Source: an uncultured Alphaproteobacteria bacterium (GTDB lineage: Bacteria; Pseudomonadota; Alphaproteobacteria; UBA7985; CAJQQZ01). From it: DNA of 50,091 bases. Positions 8,161 through 17,036 of the stretch are shown piece after piece. A program made the translations under genes and the position numbers. The number at the start of each line of letters is the position of its first letter. Within the stretch, counting starts at the first letter, position 1. Below the pieces are notes generated by a model that did not search any database, was not told the origin of the DNA, and saw nothing but the letters and a program-made list of their open reading frames with translations. The stretch spans positions 1 through 50,091 of the forward strand of contig CAJQQZ010000164.1 of NCBI GenBank assembly GCA_905480575.1. Direction: 5' to 3'.

Positions 8161-8637
8161 ATGACCAAACGAGACCGTTTCAAACCTCTTAGTATTAATG
8201 CGCTGCTGCTGGTCAGTGCGATGAGCCTGCTAGGCTGCTCTTCAGGTCAGGTTGCCCGGAACAGTGATTCAGTTGCTACTCATACGACGACAACAACTGT
8301 TACGTCGTCAGGCACGACGGTAGTTGAGAAAGACCTCCGAGTTCAGGATGTTGTTTCGACACTTGATCAAAAGACCTTCAACGTAAGACCTGTCAGGGAA
8401 GCCTGGACCGGGACATGGCGATTTGACTTCCCTCGCAGTGCTACAAACGTCATATCTTCCGGCGGCAACGCGCGCTTCACTCTAGTTTCACAAGGGAGTT
8501 CATTCTGTCACTCAGCTGGGGTACCCAGTGGGTGGACAGCAGGTGGCTGCTTCACGTTGACCAGCGACCCCAGTACCCCTGGCGGGTTTGTGATAGCCAA
8601 GGATGGTAAGGCCTACGCCAAGCTAACGCCCTCCTAA
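8161..8637 (+). CDS. Predicted lipoprotein of unknown function
   Basis: The 158 residues begin with a signal sequence ending in a lipobox LLGC (about residues 23-26), so the mature protein should be lipid-anchored at C26. A Thr/Ser-rich linker with a run of Thr (about 41-55) comes next. A small globular C-terminal part follows, with two Cys (near 119 and 130) that could form a disulfide. I do not recognise the family. It stands alone after the terminator, with about 390 bases of gene-free DNA downstream. Confidence 0.6.
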   Translation: MTKRDRFKPLSINALLLVSAMSLLGCSSGQVARNSDSVATHTTTTTVTSSGTTVVEKDLRVQDVVSTLDQKTFNVRPVREAWTGTWRFDFPRSATNVISSGGNARFTLVSQGSSFCHSAGVPSGWTAGGCFTLTSDPSTPGGFVIAKDGKAYAKLTPS

Positions 8638-9030
8638 TTGAATTTGCGATGATTCAATTGATCCTCGTCGCCTAACCTCTCTGTGGCTCGTCTCGGGTCC
8701 CGTTGAAAACCAGATTTCGTCAGCGGCCGCCAAATAGTCAGCCGGCGTCTCCTTGAGGTTAAACCGACAGCTAAGCTTGCACGACGGACTGTTCCTGGGC
8801 TCGGTAGCGGCTGAGTGCCAAATTTCACCCTAAGCGCCGCCGACAGGTGACCGTTTGTGAATTTCAGATTATGATACGGGTTATGATATGAAAATCAGAG
8901 GTTTTTTTGCCTTGGATTGAACCTGTTTTACAAACGAGCCTTTGAGAAATACCCTATGACCGATGCTGTGCATTTGACCAGTGTTTGTTATACCGTTGGA
9001 ATGTTCTTAGTCGATTGGTAGACAATAATT
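8638..9030. other. Gene-poor stretch
   Basis: Nothing here is convincing. A 64-codon frame on the minus strand (8634-8828) has atypical composition. A 21-codon frame at 8957-9022 (ATG ACC ...) has no RBS. A T-rich patch follows TCAGAGG near 8898-8908, without a strong stem. The region presumably carries the promoter of the next small gene. Confidence 0.4.
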
Positions 9031-9351
9031 ATGACCATTCTTGTTAACTGGCTCGTGCCTGTGCTTTTTGCCAATGCGTTTATATCGTTTTTCATAGCTT
9101 TTTTTTGGCAAGTAAAAGTAATCTTCATGCTTTTAGGAGTTTCAGACTGGGAAAACGCTTATGTTCCTTGGAAGGCTCCCGGCAAGCAGAATAGTCCGCA
9201 AGGTAGGTTTGGGCGATTTTTAGCAGGCGAAATTTTCCCTGAGTTGCGACTCAAGTGGCTGAAAGCCATTGCATATGTTGCTTTAAGCTTTGTTACGTTG
9301 TTTGGTGTTGTGGGACTAATACTGATGTTTACACCAGAATTATTAAACTGA
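9031..9351 (+). CDS. Small two-TM membrane protein
   Basis: A 106-residue protein with a hydrophobic segment at about 8-36 and another at about 80-100. They are separated by a polar, basic loop containing PWKAPGKQNSPQGRFGRF. Composition and hydropathy look like a genuine inner-membrane protein, but I cannot assign a family. The start has no clear Shine-Dalgarno sequence, which lowers confidence. Confidence 0.5.
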   Translation: MTILVNWLVPVLFANAFISFFIAFFWQVKVIFMLLGVSDWENAYVPWKAPGKQNSPQGRFGRFLAGEIFPELRLKWLKAIAYVALSFVTLFGVVGLILMFTPELLN

Positions 9352-9468
9352 CCCAAAGATTGAGTTGTACGTCGCAATCAATGGAAAATAAATCCGTGCA
9401 ATACACCTTAGACTAGACATTTGGCACTCAGTAGCGACCCCTTCCCGCGCAGCTCAAAGGCCTCCGTA

Positions 9469-9924
9469 CTATTTCACAAGACCTTCTGTCCCTTTGAGGA
9501 CAAAGGCATCGCGGTCGTCTTCGCAAGACGTTCCGTTCATGGTGAAAGAATTTTCGTCGCGTGCAATTTGGATTTCAAAACTGCCCCAATTGTTTGACGC
9601 GACACCGTAAGGGTCTTCCATCTCAAAACCGCATTTTTTGGATGCATCGCCGTATCTGAACCAAAGGCCACCGTGGGTTCCGGCGATACTACCACCTGAC
9701 GAGTATAGTGGGCCCAGATCATCAATGAAGTAAGTTATTGTTTTGTCCATTGTGTAATTTTGGTCCCGCAGCAGGTAGCGGAAAACGCCGTAGCTATCGA
9801 CTGCACCGTCCCAGTAAAGGGCCTCTGTTTCGGTCTCCCACCAGAAATCCGCCGAGGCCGGACCAGAGAAAACGACCGCAGCAACAAGGCCAGCGGCGAG
9901 AGTCATTGAACGAGAGAGTTTCAT
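9469..9924 (-). CDS. Small secreted protein of unknown function
   Basis: A 151-residue protein with a clear signal peptide (MKLSRSMTL..., cleavage near PASA-DFWW at about residue 25). The mature part is rich in aromatic and acidic residues. It has two Cys, in KKCGFE and TSCEDD, that could pair. No known domain is recognised. The RBS-like AGGAAC precedes the ATG. It is convergent with the small membrane protein, and no operon partner is evident. Confidence 0.6.
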   Translation of the reverse strand: MKLSRSMTLAAGLVAAVVFSGPASADFWWETETEALYWDGAVDSYGVFRYLLRDQNYTMDKTITYFIDDLGPLYSSGGSIAGTHGGLWFRYGDASKKCGFEMEDPYGVASNNWGSFEIQIARDENSFTMNGTSCEDDRDAFVLKGTEGLVK

Positions 9925-10152
9925 AGTTGTTCCTTTTGATTAGGAAGCTAACAGCGCGATCCTCCTCACAACCGTCGGCCAATCCATTTAGCATCACGCC
10001 AACCAGGATAATCAACTCGGACCAGGGATCCCTGTTTGGCTCCAGCACACCGTCACACTTACAGGAACAATGGTCAAGCTCTATACTCGAAACCTCCCAC
10101 TGTAGTTGACGACTAAAAATTTATAGACAGGATAAAGACACGATGCCGTTGC

Positions 10153-11013
10153 CTACCCCATCGCTTGCTGCGCGAAGAAGGAGGTGTCCTTTGGCTTCTC
10201 TGGCAACTGGACATCAATTTCCATGCAACGCACGCGGCCAGTTTCTTCACCGCGGATGAGCTCATAAGTGAATCTACTCGGCAGGTGGTTCTCATTCAGC
10301 TCAATGGCGTCTTCGGCGTAGTAGGTCGTGATGTAGAGCGTGCGTGATTTGTCTGACAGGTTGGGGGCTGATCCATGGAGCAGAGAGGAATGCATGAGGC
10401 AGACTGAGCCGGGTTTGCCGATGCATTTGACGATGTTGTCTTTATGCTCTTCGTAGACCTCGTCAGCGACTGTCCCAGTGAAGACACCGTTATGCCAATG
10501 GCTGTAAAGTGGCCCTGAGTGGGTGCCAGGCACGACCTCTAAAGGGCCGTTCTCAAGAGTGACTTCGTCTACGCAAAGCAAACAGGTGATCAAGTCGGTA
10601 TTGGTCATAACCTGGAAAGGGAAATCCTGGTGGAACTTAACCTTAGTCGCGGCTCCGGGGAGTTTTGAATTAACCTTCCCGTGATGGAAACGGAGGTTTG
10701 GTCCAAGCAGTTCAGCAACAATGTCCACCGTGCGGGCATTGCGCATGATGTCTTCATAGACTTCTGAAACTTCCTCGGGAGACTGTACGCGGCGCAAAGC
10801 TGGCTTTTCAGCAGAATGCCCCGGTTCCAAATCAAAGCGTTTGCGACCATCCAAGGTATCACCATAGTCATCGTCATGTTGGCGGCTTTCTTCAACCCAA
10901 CCTTCAAAAACCGACCGTAAACCGGCGAGCTGCTCAGGGGTCACTGCATCCTCGACAACCAAAAAACCGTCGCGCCAAAATCGATCCTTTTGTTCTTGTG
11001 TAAGCTCAGTCAT
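10153..11013 (-). CDS. Phytanoyl-CoA dioxygenase (PhyH) family protein
   Basis: An Fe(II)/2-oxoglutarate-dependent oxygenase of 286 residues. The facial triad is visible as H128-x-D130 (KFHQDFP) and H213 (LLHGSAPN). R224 is the likely 2-oxoglutarate ligand. A cosubstrate core GPLEVVPGTHSG lies at 156-167. Substrates in this superfamily range from ectoine and phosphonates to lipids and cannot be read from sequence. The ATG at 11013 is preferred because GGAGTG lies six bases upstream; the frame extends to 11115 but with an unlikely N-terminus. It is divergent from a GntR regulator, with an operator-like palindrome between. Confidence 0.85.
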   Translation of the reverse strand: MTELTQEQKDRFWRDGFLVVEDAVTPEQLAGLRSVFEGWVEESRQHDDDYGDTLDGRKRFDLEPGHSAEKPALRRVQSPEEVSEVYEDIMRNARTVDIVAELLGPNLRFHHGKVNSKLPGAATKVKFHQDFPFQVMTNTDLITCLLCVDEVTLENGPLEVVPGTHSGPLYSHWHNGVFTGTVADEVYEEHKDNIVKCIGKPGSVCLMHSSLLHGSAPNLSDKSRTLYITTYYAEDAIELNENHLPSRFTYELIRGEETGRVRCMEIDVQLPEKPKDTSFFAQQAMG

Positions 11014-11035
11014 GATTTCACTCCGGGACAAAAAT

Positions 11036-11049
11036 CTGGTATATACCAG
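11036..11049. promoter_or_regulatory. HutC/PhnF-type operator
   Basis: CTGGTATATACCAG is a perfect 14-base palindrome in the PhyH/GntR divergent intergenic region. The core TGGTATATACCA closely resembles known operators of HutC-subfamily GntR proteins, such as the TGGTATAGACCA sites of PhnF and YvoA. The adjacent regulator is of exactly that subfamily, so it is the probable binder, controlling the dioxygenase and possibly itself. Confidence 0.75.
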
Positions 11050-11116
11050 TAATTTGCTATATAGAAAATTCTGCCCTAGGCAATAGAAAATCACAGCCAA
11101 AGAAAATTTAGGCACC

Positions 11117-11851
11117 TTGCCCGATTCCTCTCAAAAGACGACACCCGACCTTCCCTTGTTCCGGCAGATCGTCGAACACATAAGATCACAGATCAATGAT
11201 GGCCGTTTGAACGCCCATTCCGCCCTGCCTTCCGAACGTGCCCTCGCCGAGGATCACGGCGTCAGCCGCATGACTGCCCGCAGAGCCCTGGAAGCGATTG
11301 AGGCCGAAGGTTTGGCCTACAGCGAAGAAAGACGTGGGCGCTTTGTGTCGCCCAGACGGCTAACCTACAACGTCAACTCCATGTCTAACTTCGTCGCTGA
11401 TGCAAAGCAGCAGAATATCGATGTTGAGGTTGAGTTGATTGAAAGCAAAGAGGTTACCGCGGACACCCGATTAGCGGAATTACTGACAATCGTTGAAGGG
11501 GCCAGCATAATTGAACGCACACGCTTGTTTCATTCAAACGATCACACGATTTTCTTTGAAACGGAATTCATCGCGCCTGATCTCTGCCCAGATCTTAGAA
11601 AACACGGTTCTGACGAGTTGTTAACCGAACGCTACGGCACACTAGGGCATACCGCTGATATCGTCGTCCGCATGGGTTCGATCAAGCCAACCGATGCTGC
11701 GCGTTTAAACGTGACGCCCTGGCAAGTCGGCATTGAACAAGAGCAGATCGTCAAGGATAGATCCGGCAAAGCATTCTGCTTCGTTCGTCAAATCTGGCGC
11801 GGCGAGCTTGTTCAGTTCTCCACTCAGGCAATCGAGAACCGTGAGAGCTAA
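11117..11851 (+). CDS. GntR-family regulator, HutC subfamily
   Basis: A 244-residue repressor-type protein. Residues about 12-78 are a GntR winged helix (LPSERALAEDHGVSRMTARRALEAIEAEG, the canonical recognition region). Residues about 95-238 are a UTRA ligand-binding domain. UTRA proteins sense small metabolites such as histidine derivatives, amino sugars or phosphonate-related compounds; the ligand here is unknown. The start is a TTG: no ATG or GTG lies between the upstream in-frame stop (near 11084) and this position. It faces away from the PhyH gene across the operator and probably regulates it. Confidence 0.88.
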   Translation: MPDSSQKTTPDLPLFRQIVEHIRSQINDGRLNAHSALPSERALAEDHGVSRMTARRALEAIEAEGLAYSEERRGRFVSPRRLTYNVNSMSNFVADAKQQNIDVEVELIESKEVTADTRLAELLTIVEGASIIERTRLFHSNDHTIFFETEFIAPDLCPDLRKHGSDELLTERYGTLGHTADIVVRMGSIKPTDAARLNVTPWQVGIEQEQIVKDRSGKAFCFVRQIWRGELVQFSTQAIENRES

Positions 11852-11963
11852 ATTTTGCTTTAGAAGGAGAGGCTTCACCGCCTTGTGACAAAGGGTTTAT
11901 TTCATAGGCCTTAGGATCGTTTTAAGAAGCGATAGACCAGCAAAAACTTGAAGCAGAGCCTTA

Positions 11964-12839
11964 ATGCCACCAATCGTCAAAGACCTCGGAGAGTTGACCG
12001 GCGCACTATTAGTGTTTGGCGGGCCGTATTCCAATCTCCAAGCGACCGAAGCGCTCTTTGCCAAGGCGGAACAACTTAACATTCCGGCCACGAACATCAT
12101 CTGCACGGGCGATGTGGTCGCCTATTGTGGCGATCCCGGTGGCACGACTGACCTCATCCAAAAGAGCGGCATTCATGTGATTAAGGGAAATGTCGAAATT
12201 TCACTGGCCGAAGGAGCTGGCGATTGCGGCTGTGGCTTTGAGGAAGACTCCGCTTGTGATCTGCTTTCCGTCCAGTGGTTCAACCAGGCTGTAAAAGAAG
12301 TTTCAGCGGATCAAATCGAATGGAAAGCCGCCCTACCAGACAGTCTACAGTTCAATTTTGCAGGTCAGCGATTTGAGGTCGTTCACGGCGCCAGGACAGA
12401 AGTCAGTCGCTTTGTCTTTGCTTCCCAAGATCACGCACCACTTCTTGAAGACATGGCAAACAGAGCGGTCGATGTGACACTAGCCGGACACAACGGCATT
12501 CCCTACACCAAGTGCCTCGGCTCAAAAGTCTGGCACAACGCCGGTGTTATCGGCATGCCTGCGAACGAAGGGCAGCCACACTGTTGGTTCTCACTGATCA
12601 AAGAACAATCTGACGGTTCAATCGAATTCAGTCATCACAAATTGTCATACGATTTCAACACCGCAGCAGCCACCATGCGGAAAAAGGGCTATCCAGAACC
12701 CTACGCTCAGGCGCTTTCAAACGGCTTGTGGCCAAGTTTGGATGTCCTGCCAGAAGTCGAAAAACTTATGACGGGTCGTCCTTTGTCTGATCAGGTGCGG
12801 TCTCAATTACTTCTGCCTCTACAGCAGAAAGCAGCTTAG
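11964..12839 (+). CDS. Metallophosphoesterase family protein
   Basis: A 291-residue calcineurin-like phosphoesterase of the YfcE/MJ0936 type. Visible metal-site motifs are GGPYSN near 19-24, CTGDVVAYCGDP near 47-58 (GD), KGNVE near 73-77 (GNHE-like, with V in place of H), VHGA near 138-141 and AGHNGIPY near 172-179 (GHT-like). The altered GNHE motif could affect chemistry. The substrate is unknown. It follows the GntR gene by 112 bases in the same direction, so a functional link with PhyH/GntR is possible but unproven. Its 3' end overlaps the convergent hemY by 74 bases. Confidence 0.75.
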   Translation: MPPIVKDLGELTGALLVFGGPYSNLQATEALFAKAEQLNIPATNIICTGDVVAYCGDPGGTTDLIQKSGIHVIKGNVEISLAEGAGDCGCGFEEDSACDLLSVQWFNQAVKEVSADQIEWKAALPDSLQFNFAGQRFEVVHGARTEVSRFVFASQDHAPLLEDMANRAVDVTLAGHNGIPYTKCLGSKVWHNAGVIGMPANEGQPHCWFSLIKEQSDGSIEFSHHKLSYDFNTAAATMRKKGYPEPYAQALSNGLWPSLDVLPEVEKLMTGRPLSDQVRSQLLLPLQQKAA

Positions 12840-14139
12840 GTCTGTTCTGTATTAACGTCTCGGCACGCCACTTTAGGCTATCAACAGTGCCACAAGATGA
12901 GCACAGCATTTGCCAATCTTTGTGCGGCTCCGAACAGGACTGACAGAGCCAGATTGATTCTTGGGGGATTGAGGCCGCCTTCTCCAAATAAGCGGTGATA
13001 GCAGCCGGGCTTCCACCTTCAGCGCGCTCGACCTTGGCCAGCAACTTATAGGCCTTTTCACTAGGCTTTTTGGCAATTGCCTCTTCTAAGCAATGCTTAG
13101 CCTCACCCCAAAGATCAGCCGCTAATGCTGTTTCCGCCTTGGCAATCAATGACACTGGATCATTCTCGTTGATGGCAAAGAGTTTCTCGCCCGCCTTGTA
13201 TTTGTCCATAGCCTCTGAAACTTTTTTAGCGTCAAAATAGATTGGCACCAAATCAGGATGAGGTTGTTTCTTCCAGGCTTTTTCAATTGCGGCGGCGGCT
13301 TTGCGATGGCGGTTTGTTGCAACATAGAGCCGAGCCTGTGCTTCCTGTGCTGCAACGAGACTTGGATCACGGTTTACAGCCTTGATAGCGCGGTTCAACG
13401 CAAACTCGAGGTCACCAGCCTTTTCTTTTTCAAGGGCTATTTGGGTTAGGACCACCGCTTGCTTATGTTTGCTTTCTTCCTTTGGTAACAGCTTGCGCGA
13501 CTGCGCTTCTTGCAGGGCTTCCAGTGCCTCGCTGTAGTGCCCTTCATTGGCTTCCAGCAAGTGCAACTGCTCAAAAACCCATTTGGAATCAGGGCGCAAT
13601 TTCTTTGCTTTGTAGGCAAGTTTTAACGCTTCATCCCTGTCGCCTTTTTTGATGGCTTGATTGGTCAGCCCTCTCAAACCGAGAAATGCTGTTTCTTCAT
13701 TGTCCAGCATCTGAATGAAGTATTTTCGTGCTGCGTTCTCATCACCATTCAGCTGCGCTGCCTGAGCTTGCAACAACATAGTTAGCGGCGGCTCATTGAG
13801 TAAAACATCGGCCTTTTTGGATTGCTTACGGGCCTCGTCAGGGTCCCCAGCAGCAACGGCTACCATGCCCAACGTCAGAGCTTTGTAGCCCCGAGAGCGT
13901 TTGTTGTTTTTGTAAACCCTCATCAAACTGCCGGGCGAGCGCCATAGCCCCCTTAGGACAGAGAAAGTAAAGATGACTAGAATCGTAAAAATCAACAGAA
14001 CCAGCAAAGCAATACCGGTGGAAAGCGAGACCTCTCGCCCGAACCAATTAATTTCAACGGTCCCAGGGTGTTGCGCAATCCAAAGCGATGCAAAAACAAC
14101 GATTGCAATGAGCAAAAAGAACCAAAGGATACGAAGCAT
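12766..14139 (-). CDS. hemY: HemY-like TPR membrane protein with C-terminal zinc ribbon
   Basis: A 457-residue HemY-type protein (not protoporphyrinogen oxidase). Two N-terminal membrane helices (about 3-22 and 38-60) precede a long TPR-like helical region (about 90-380). Near residue 397 begins CQSC...CSSC, two CxxC pairs forming a rubredoxin-like zinc ribbon as in the LPS-assembly TPR protein LapB. The exact biochemical role of HemY is unsettled; it is conserved beside hemC/hemD. The gene is last in the hem cluster, 11 bases after the mitofilin-like gene. Confidence 0.85.
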   Translation of the reverse strand: MLRILWFFLLIAIVVFASLWIAQHPGTVEINWFGREVSLSTGIALLVLLIFTILVIFTFSVLRGLWRSPGSLMRVYKNNKRSRGYKALTLGMVAVAAGDPDEARKQSKKADVLLNEPPLTMLLQAQAAQLNGDENAARKYFIQMLDNEETAFLGLRGLTNQAIKKGDRDEALKLAYKAKKLRPDSKWVFEQLHLLEANEGHYSEALEALQEAQSRKLLPKEESKHKQAVVLTQIALEKEKAGDLEFALNRAIKAVNRDPSLVAAQEAQARLYVATNRHRKAAAAIEKAWKKQPHPDLVPIYFDAKKVSEAMDKYKAGEKLFAINENDPVSLIAKAETALAADLWGEAKHCLEEAIAKKPSEKAYKLLAKVERAEGGSPAAITAYLEKAASIPQESIWLCQSCSEPHKDWQMLCSSCGTVDSLKWRAETLIQNRPKLLSAVEAEVIETAPDQTKDDPS

Positions 14140-14150
14140 AATGTGTTATC

Positions 14151-15287
14151 CTATTGACTGATCGCTTGAAGAGCGGTCAGTTGAAGTTCGGAGGACAATG
14201 AAATCGTTTTCTCACTTTCGATGGCTTTGGCCAGCCAATCCGAGGTTGCAGATTGATAGTTTTCACCCAAACTCTGCAATTCTTGAATGGCTTTGCTGAG
14301 ATCACTGTTATCCAACGCCAAAGAAACACGCGCTATGACACCGTCAACGCCCGGCAACGTTTCCGCACCATCGGTCCGACGAACCGTGACCACGGACGTC
14401 ATTTGTCCCAAGACAGCGTCCAACAAAGAAGCATCATTTTCGGTTGCCTCGATGGCTTTGATCTCTTTGATGAGAGCCGGCATCTGTGCTTTCAGAGCCT
14501 CAACGGTCGCAATACCAGATTTTGCGACAGGTGCGAGTTCCTCGATTGCCTTTTTAGAAGCGGTATCAGAACCCGCTAACTTTCGCAATGCATTGAGTTC
14601 TGATTCAAAATTCTGCCCAGACGTTGCAAGTATTTTAACCTGAGTAGCCGCCACCAAGAAAGCCGAGGCTTGTCCAGAATTACCGCTTGGTTCAGACTGC
14701 TTTTGCTCGACCGTAGCCAACCCGGAATTCACTGTTGCCAAAGCTGACCCAAGCTTGTCGTTTTCTGCGACCAGCGACTGAATTTTACTGTTCAATTGTT
14801 TGATTGTGCCTGCGTTTTGACTTAGGGCGGCTTTCATAGCTGACACTTGCTGGCTGAGCGCTGCAAGATCGTCAGAACTTACGCCCTTTGCCGAGGCAGC
14901 TGCAGCATCCGTGCGTAATTTGCTTAACTCGCCTTTGAGAGATTCTAATTGCTGCTTCAGATCCGCCACGGCTGTGTCTGCCGGTTTTTCGCGAACTTCT
15001 TTTTCAAGAGTCGCAAGTCTGCCTTGCAGGTTCTCGCTCAAGGCTGCAACCGATTGCGCCTGGCTACGACCCTCATTCCAACCAAGTGGCTCGCGCAGGA
15101 AGTAAGCAGCGGCGACAACAACAATAGAAACAACCAGCGCAACGAGTACGCTTGGCATTAAGCTGCCTTTTTGCAAGGTCTGATCTTCGCTCTGAAATTC
15201 TTCAATGACTTCGGGGTTATCGATGACTATCTCTTCCTTGCCATGCGGGTCATTGGGTTCGGATTGGGCCTTTTTATCTTCAGTCAC
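14151..15287 (-). CDS. Mitofilin/Mic60-like inner-membrane protein
   Basis: A 378-residue protein with an acidic cytoplasmic N-terminus and one membrane helix at about 45-66. A long coiled coil spans about 80-205 (many Q, L, K and E heptads). A helical C-terminal domain follows, with a mitofilin-signature-like end (about 290-375). Alphaproteobacterial Mic60 genes are known to sit next to hemY in this cluster, and their products shape membranes. The placement between hemD and hemY supports the call. It begins 30 bases after the hemD stop. Confidence 0.8.
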   Translation of the reverse strand: MTEDKKAQSEPNDPHGKEEIVIDNPEVIEEFQSEDQTLQKGSLMPSVLVALVVSIVVVAAAYFLREPLGWNEGRSQAQSVAALSENLQGRLATLEKEVREKPADTAVADLKQQLESLKGELSKLRTDAAAASAKGVSSDDLAALSQQVSAMKAALSQNAGTIKQLNSKIQSLVAENDKLGSALATVNSGLATVEQKQSEPSGNSGQASAFLVAATQVKILATSGQNFESELNALRKLAGSDTASKKAIEELAPVAKSGIATVEALKAQMPALIKEIKAIEATENDASLLDAVLGQMTSVVTVRRTDGAETLPGVDGVIARVSLALDNSDLSKAIQELQSLGENYQSATSDWLAKAIESEKTISLSSELQLTALQAISQ

Positions 15288-15317
15288 TTTGCAGTTTCGC
15301 CTTTCTCACAGCGGCAA

Positions 15318-16025
15318 TCAAATAAGTTTCACAAAATCATTGAGGTTAGGTTTAGGGGAAGTCAAAACACCCTCCCAAGCCTCTTCATTTATCTCTCTGG
15401 CCACAGCTTCACTCATGCATATGGCCTTTGTTAATGATAGATCAATCGGTGTGTCGCTGCCATCAATCAGTTTTGTAAAATTTCGAGCAGCCAGAGGCGA
15501 CAAGAAAGTCGCCGAATCAAGTCTTGTGTGATTTATTTCGAATTTAATGTTTTCTGGAATTTTTTCAAGCCAAACCGCTCTGTAGACCACAGCGCTTTCA
15601 ACTGAAAAACCTGCGGCGCTCAGCTTCGAATCCAAATCACCAGCTGTCTCTGCCCCCTTCAGATAGAGCAAAGGCCCAGCCAGTGGATCTAATCGTTCAA
15701 TAATCCTGTCTGTCAATGCCAAGACGTCACCGTTTGCACTCGTCACCGAAACAAACCCTGCTTCCCTTGCAAGTTCAGCCGTCGCATCACCAACGGTAAA
15801 ACAGGGTAGCGATTTCAGCAGTCGATCGTCACTGTCAATCGTACCCACAGCATTGCCACTTGTGAACACGATAGCCTGAAAGACGTTGAGGCTGGGCAGA
15901 GTAAAAGGAAGAAACTCAATTCTGCTCATGGGGCAGAAGACCGGCTCAGCCCCTTTGGCTCGGATCATCTCCGCAATTTTGTCCTTAGCCGGACCCTCTG
16001 GTCTCGTGACCAAAACTTTCTTCAA
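15318..16025 (-). CDS. hemD: Uroporphyrinogen-III synthase
   Basis: A 235-residue protein converting hydroxymethylbilane to uroporphyrinogen III, the last common precursor of heme, siroheme and cobalamin. HemD is poorly conserved. Support comes from the start VLVTRPEG, the two-lobed pattern with VFTSGNAV near 53-60 and FLSPLAARNF near 184-193, the length and the position. Its start overlaps the hemC stop by four bases (ATGA-type), indicating translational coupling. Confidence 0.9.
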   Translation of the reverse strand: MKKVLVTRPEGPAKDKIAEMIRAKGAEPVFCPMSRIEFLPFTLPSLNVFQAIVFTSGNAVGTIDSDDRLLKSLPCFTVGDATAELAREAGFVSVTSANGDVLALTDRIIERLDPLAGPLLYLKGAETAGDLDSKLSAAGFSVESAVVYRAVWLEKIPENIKFEINHTRLDSATFLSPLAARNFTKLIDGSDTPIDLSLTKAICMSEAVAREINEEAWEGVLTSPKPNLNDFVKLI

Positions 16026-16969
16026 GCGCCTATGGCCTCTATCTGGTCAAAGAAATCTTGCCCTAATTGATCGCGCATAGACCGGGCCAAATTAAGACCG
16101 AGTTCTTCAGCTTCTTCTGGAGCCCCAACAATTCTACTTGATTGCGCTTGCGTTCCGTCCGGCAGAGCCGCCCAGGCGCTCAAAATCAATTCGCCGCCAT
16201 CCAGCACGGCGTATCCAGCGATCGGCGTACGGCAAGAACCATCCAGGCCTTTCAACAAAGCACGCTCTGCTTTCACGACGATAGCAGTCTCAGGATGGTT
16301 CAGCTTTTGAGACCAAGCTCTGGCTTCTTCGTCATCACTTCTGATTTCAATGCCGACCGCACCCTGCGCAACCGCAGGCAACATAGCTTCCGGAGCTAAC
16401 ACTTGTGTAGCAATCTCTGGCTGTCCCAGACGATTGAGCCCGGCCAATGCCAACAAAGTCGCATCAGCGAGACCATCGCGAAGTTTGCCAAGTCTGGTTT
16501 GAACGTTTCCGCGGAACAGTGTCACTTTCAGATCAGGGCGTTTGGAAAGGATCATCGCCTGACGCCGAAGTGAGGCCGAGCCGATCACTGCGCCCGCTGG
16601 CATTTCATCCAAAGAGCCGTATTTCTCTGAGATCAGAGCGTCGCGTGGATCTTCACGCTCCAAGATAGTGGCTATTTCCAAGCCTTCAGGCAAGACCGTA
16701 GCCACATCTTTCATCGAATGTACAGCCAAGTCGATATCACCATCGAACAAGGCTCGCTCAAGCTCTTTCGTGAAAAGCCCCTTGCCGCCAACTTCTGACA
16801 AGGGCCGGTCTTGTATCTTGTCACCCGTTGTTTTCAAGATCACAACGTCGACTATCAGATCGACAGATTCCTTCGCAGCCTCAGCCAACAGAAGATCACG
16901 AACCTCATGGGCCTGCGCTAAAGCAAGCGGGCTGCCACGGGTACCAATAGAAAGGGTCTTTGCACTCAT
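16022..16969 (-). CDS. hemC: Porphobilinogen deaminase (hydroxymethylbilane synthase)
   Basis: Polymerises four porphobilinogens into hydroxymethylbilane. The 315 residues show the family fingerprints RGSPLALAQ (11-19), catalytic Asp region DIDLAVHSMKD (78-88), GSASLRRQA (130-138) and LFRGNVQTRLGKL (151-163). The dipyrromethane-cofactor cysteine is C246 in GLDGSCRTP. It is the first gene of a four-gene minus-strand cluster and divergent from tsaD, with a 67-base shared promoter region. Confidence 0.97.
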   Translation of the reverse strand: MSAKTLSIGTRGSPLALAQAHEVRDLLLAEAAKESVDLIVDVVILKTTGDKIQDRPLSEVGGKGLFTKELERALFDGDIDLAVHSMKDVATVLPEGLEIATILEREDPRDALISEKYGSLDEMPAGAVIGSASLRRQAMILSKRPDLKVTLFRGNVQTRLGKLRDGLADATLLALAGLNRLGQPEIATQVLAPEAMLPAVAQGAVGIEIRSDDEEARAWSQKLNHPETAIVVKAERALLKGLDGSCRTPIAGYAVLDGGELILSAWAALPDGTQAQSSRIVGAPEEAEELGLNLARSMRDQLGQDFFDQIEAIGA

Positions 16970-17036
16970 GGGTAAGACGTTTAAAAGCTATCAACTGACC
17001 TGACAAGAGCCCCGCGACCGAAAGAACCTTTTGTAA

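Noticed and set aside
8957-9022. 21-codon ORF
   Set aside because: It has no Shine-Dalgarno sequence and is indistinguishable from chance.
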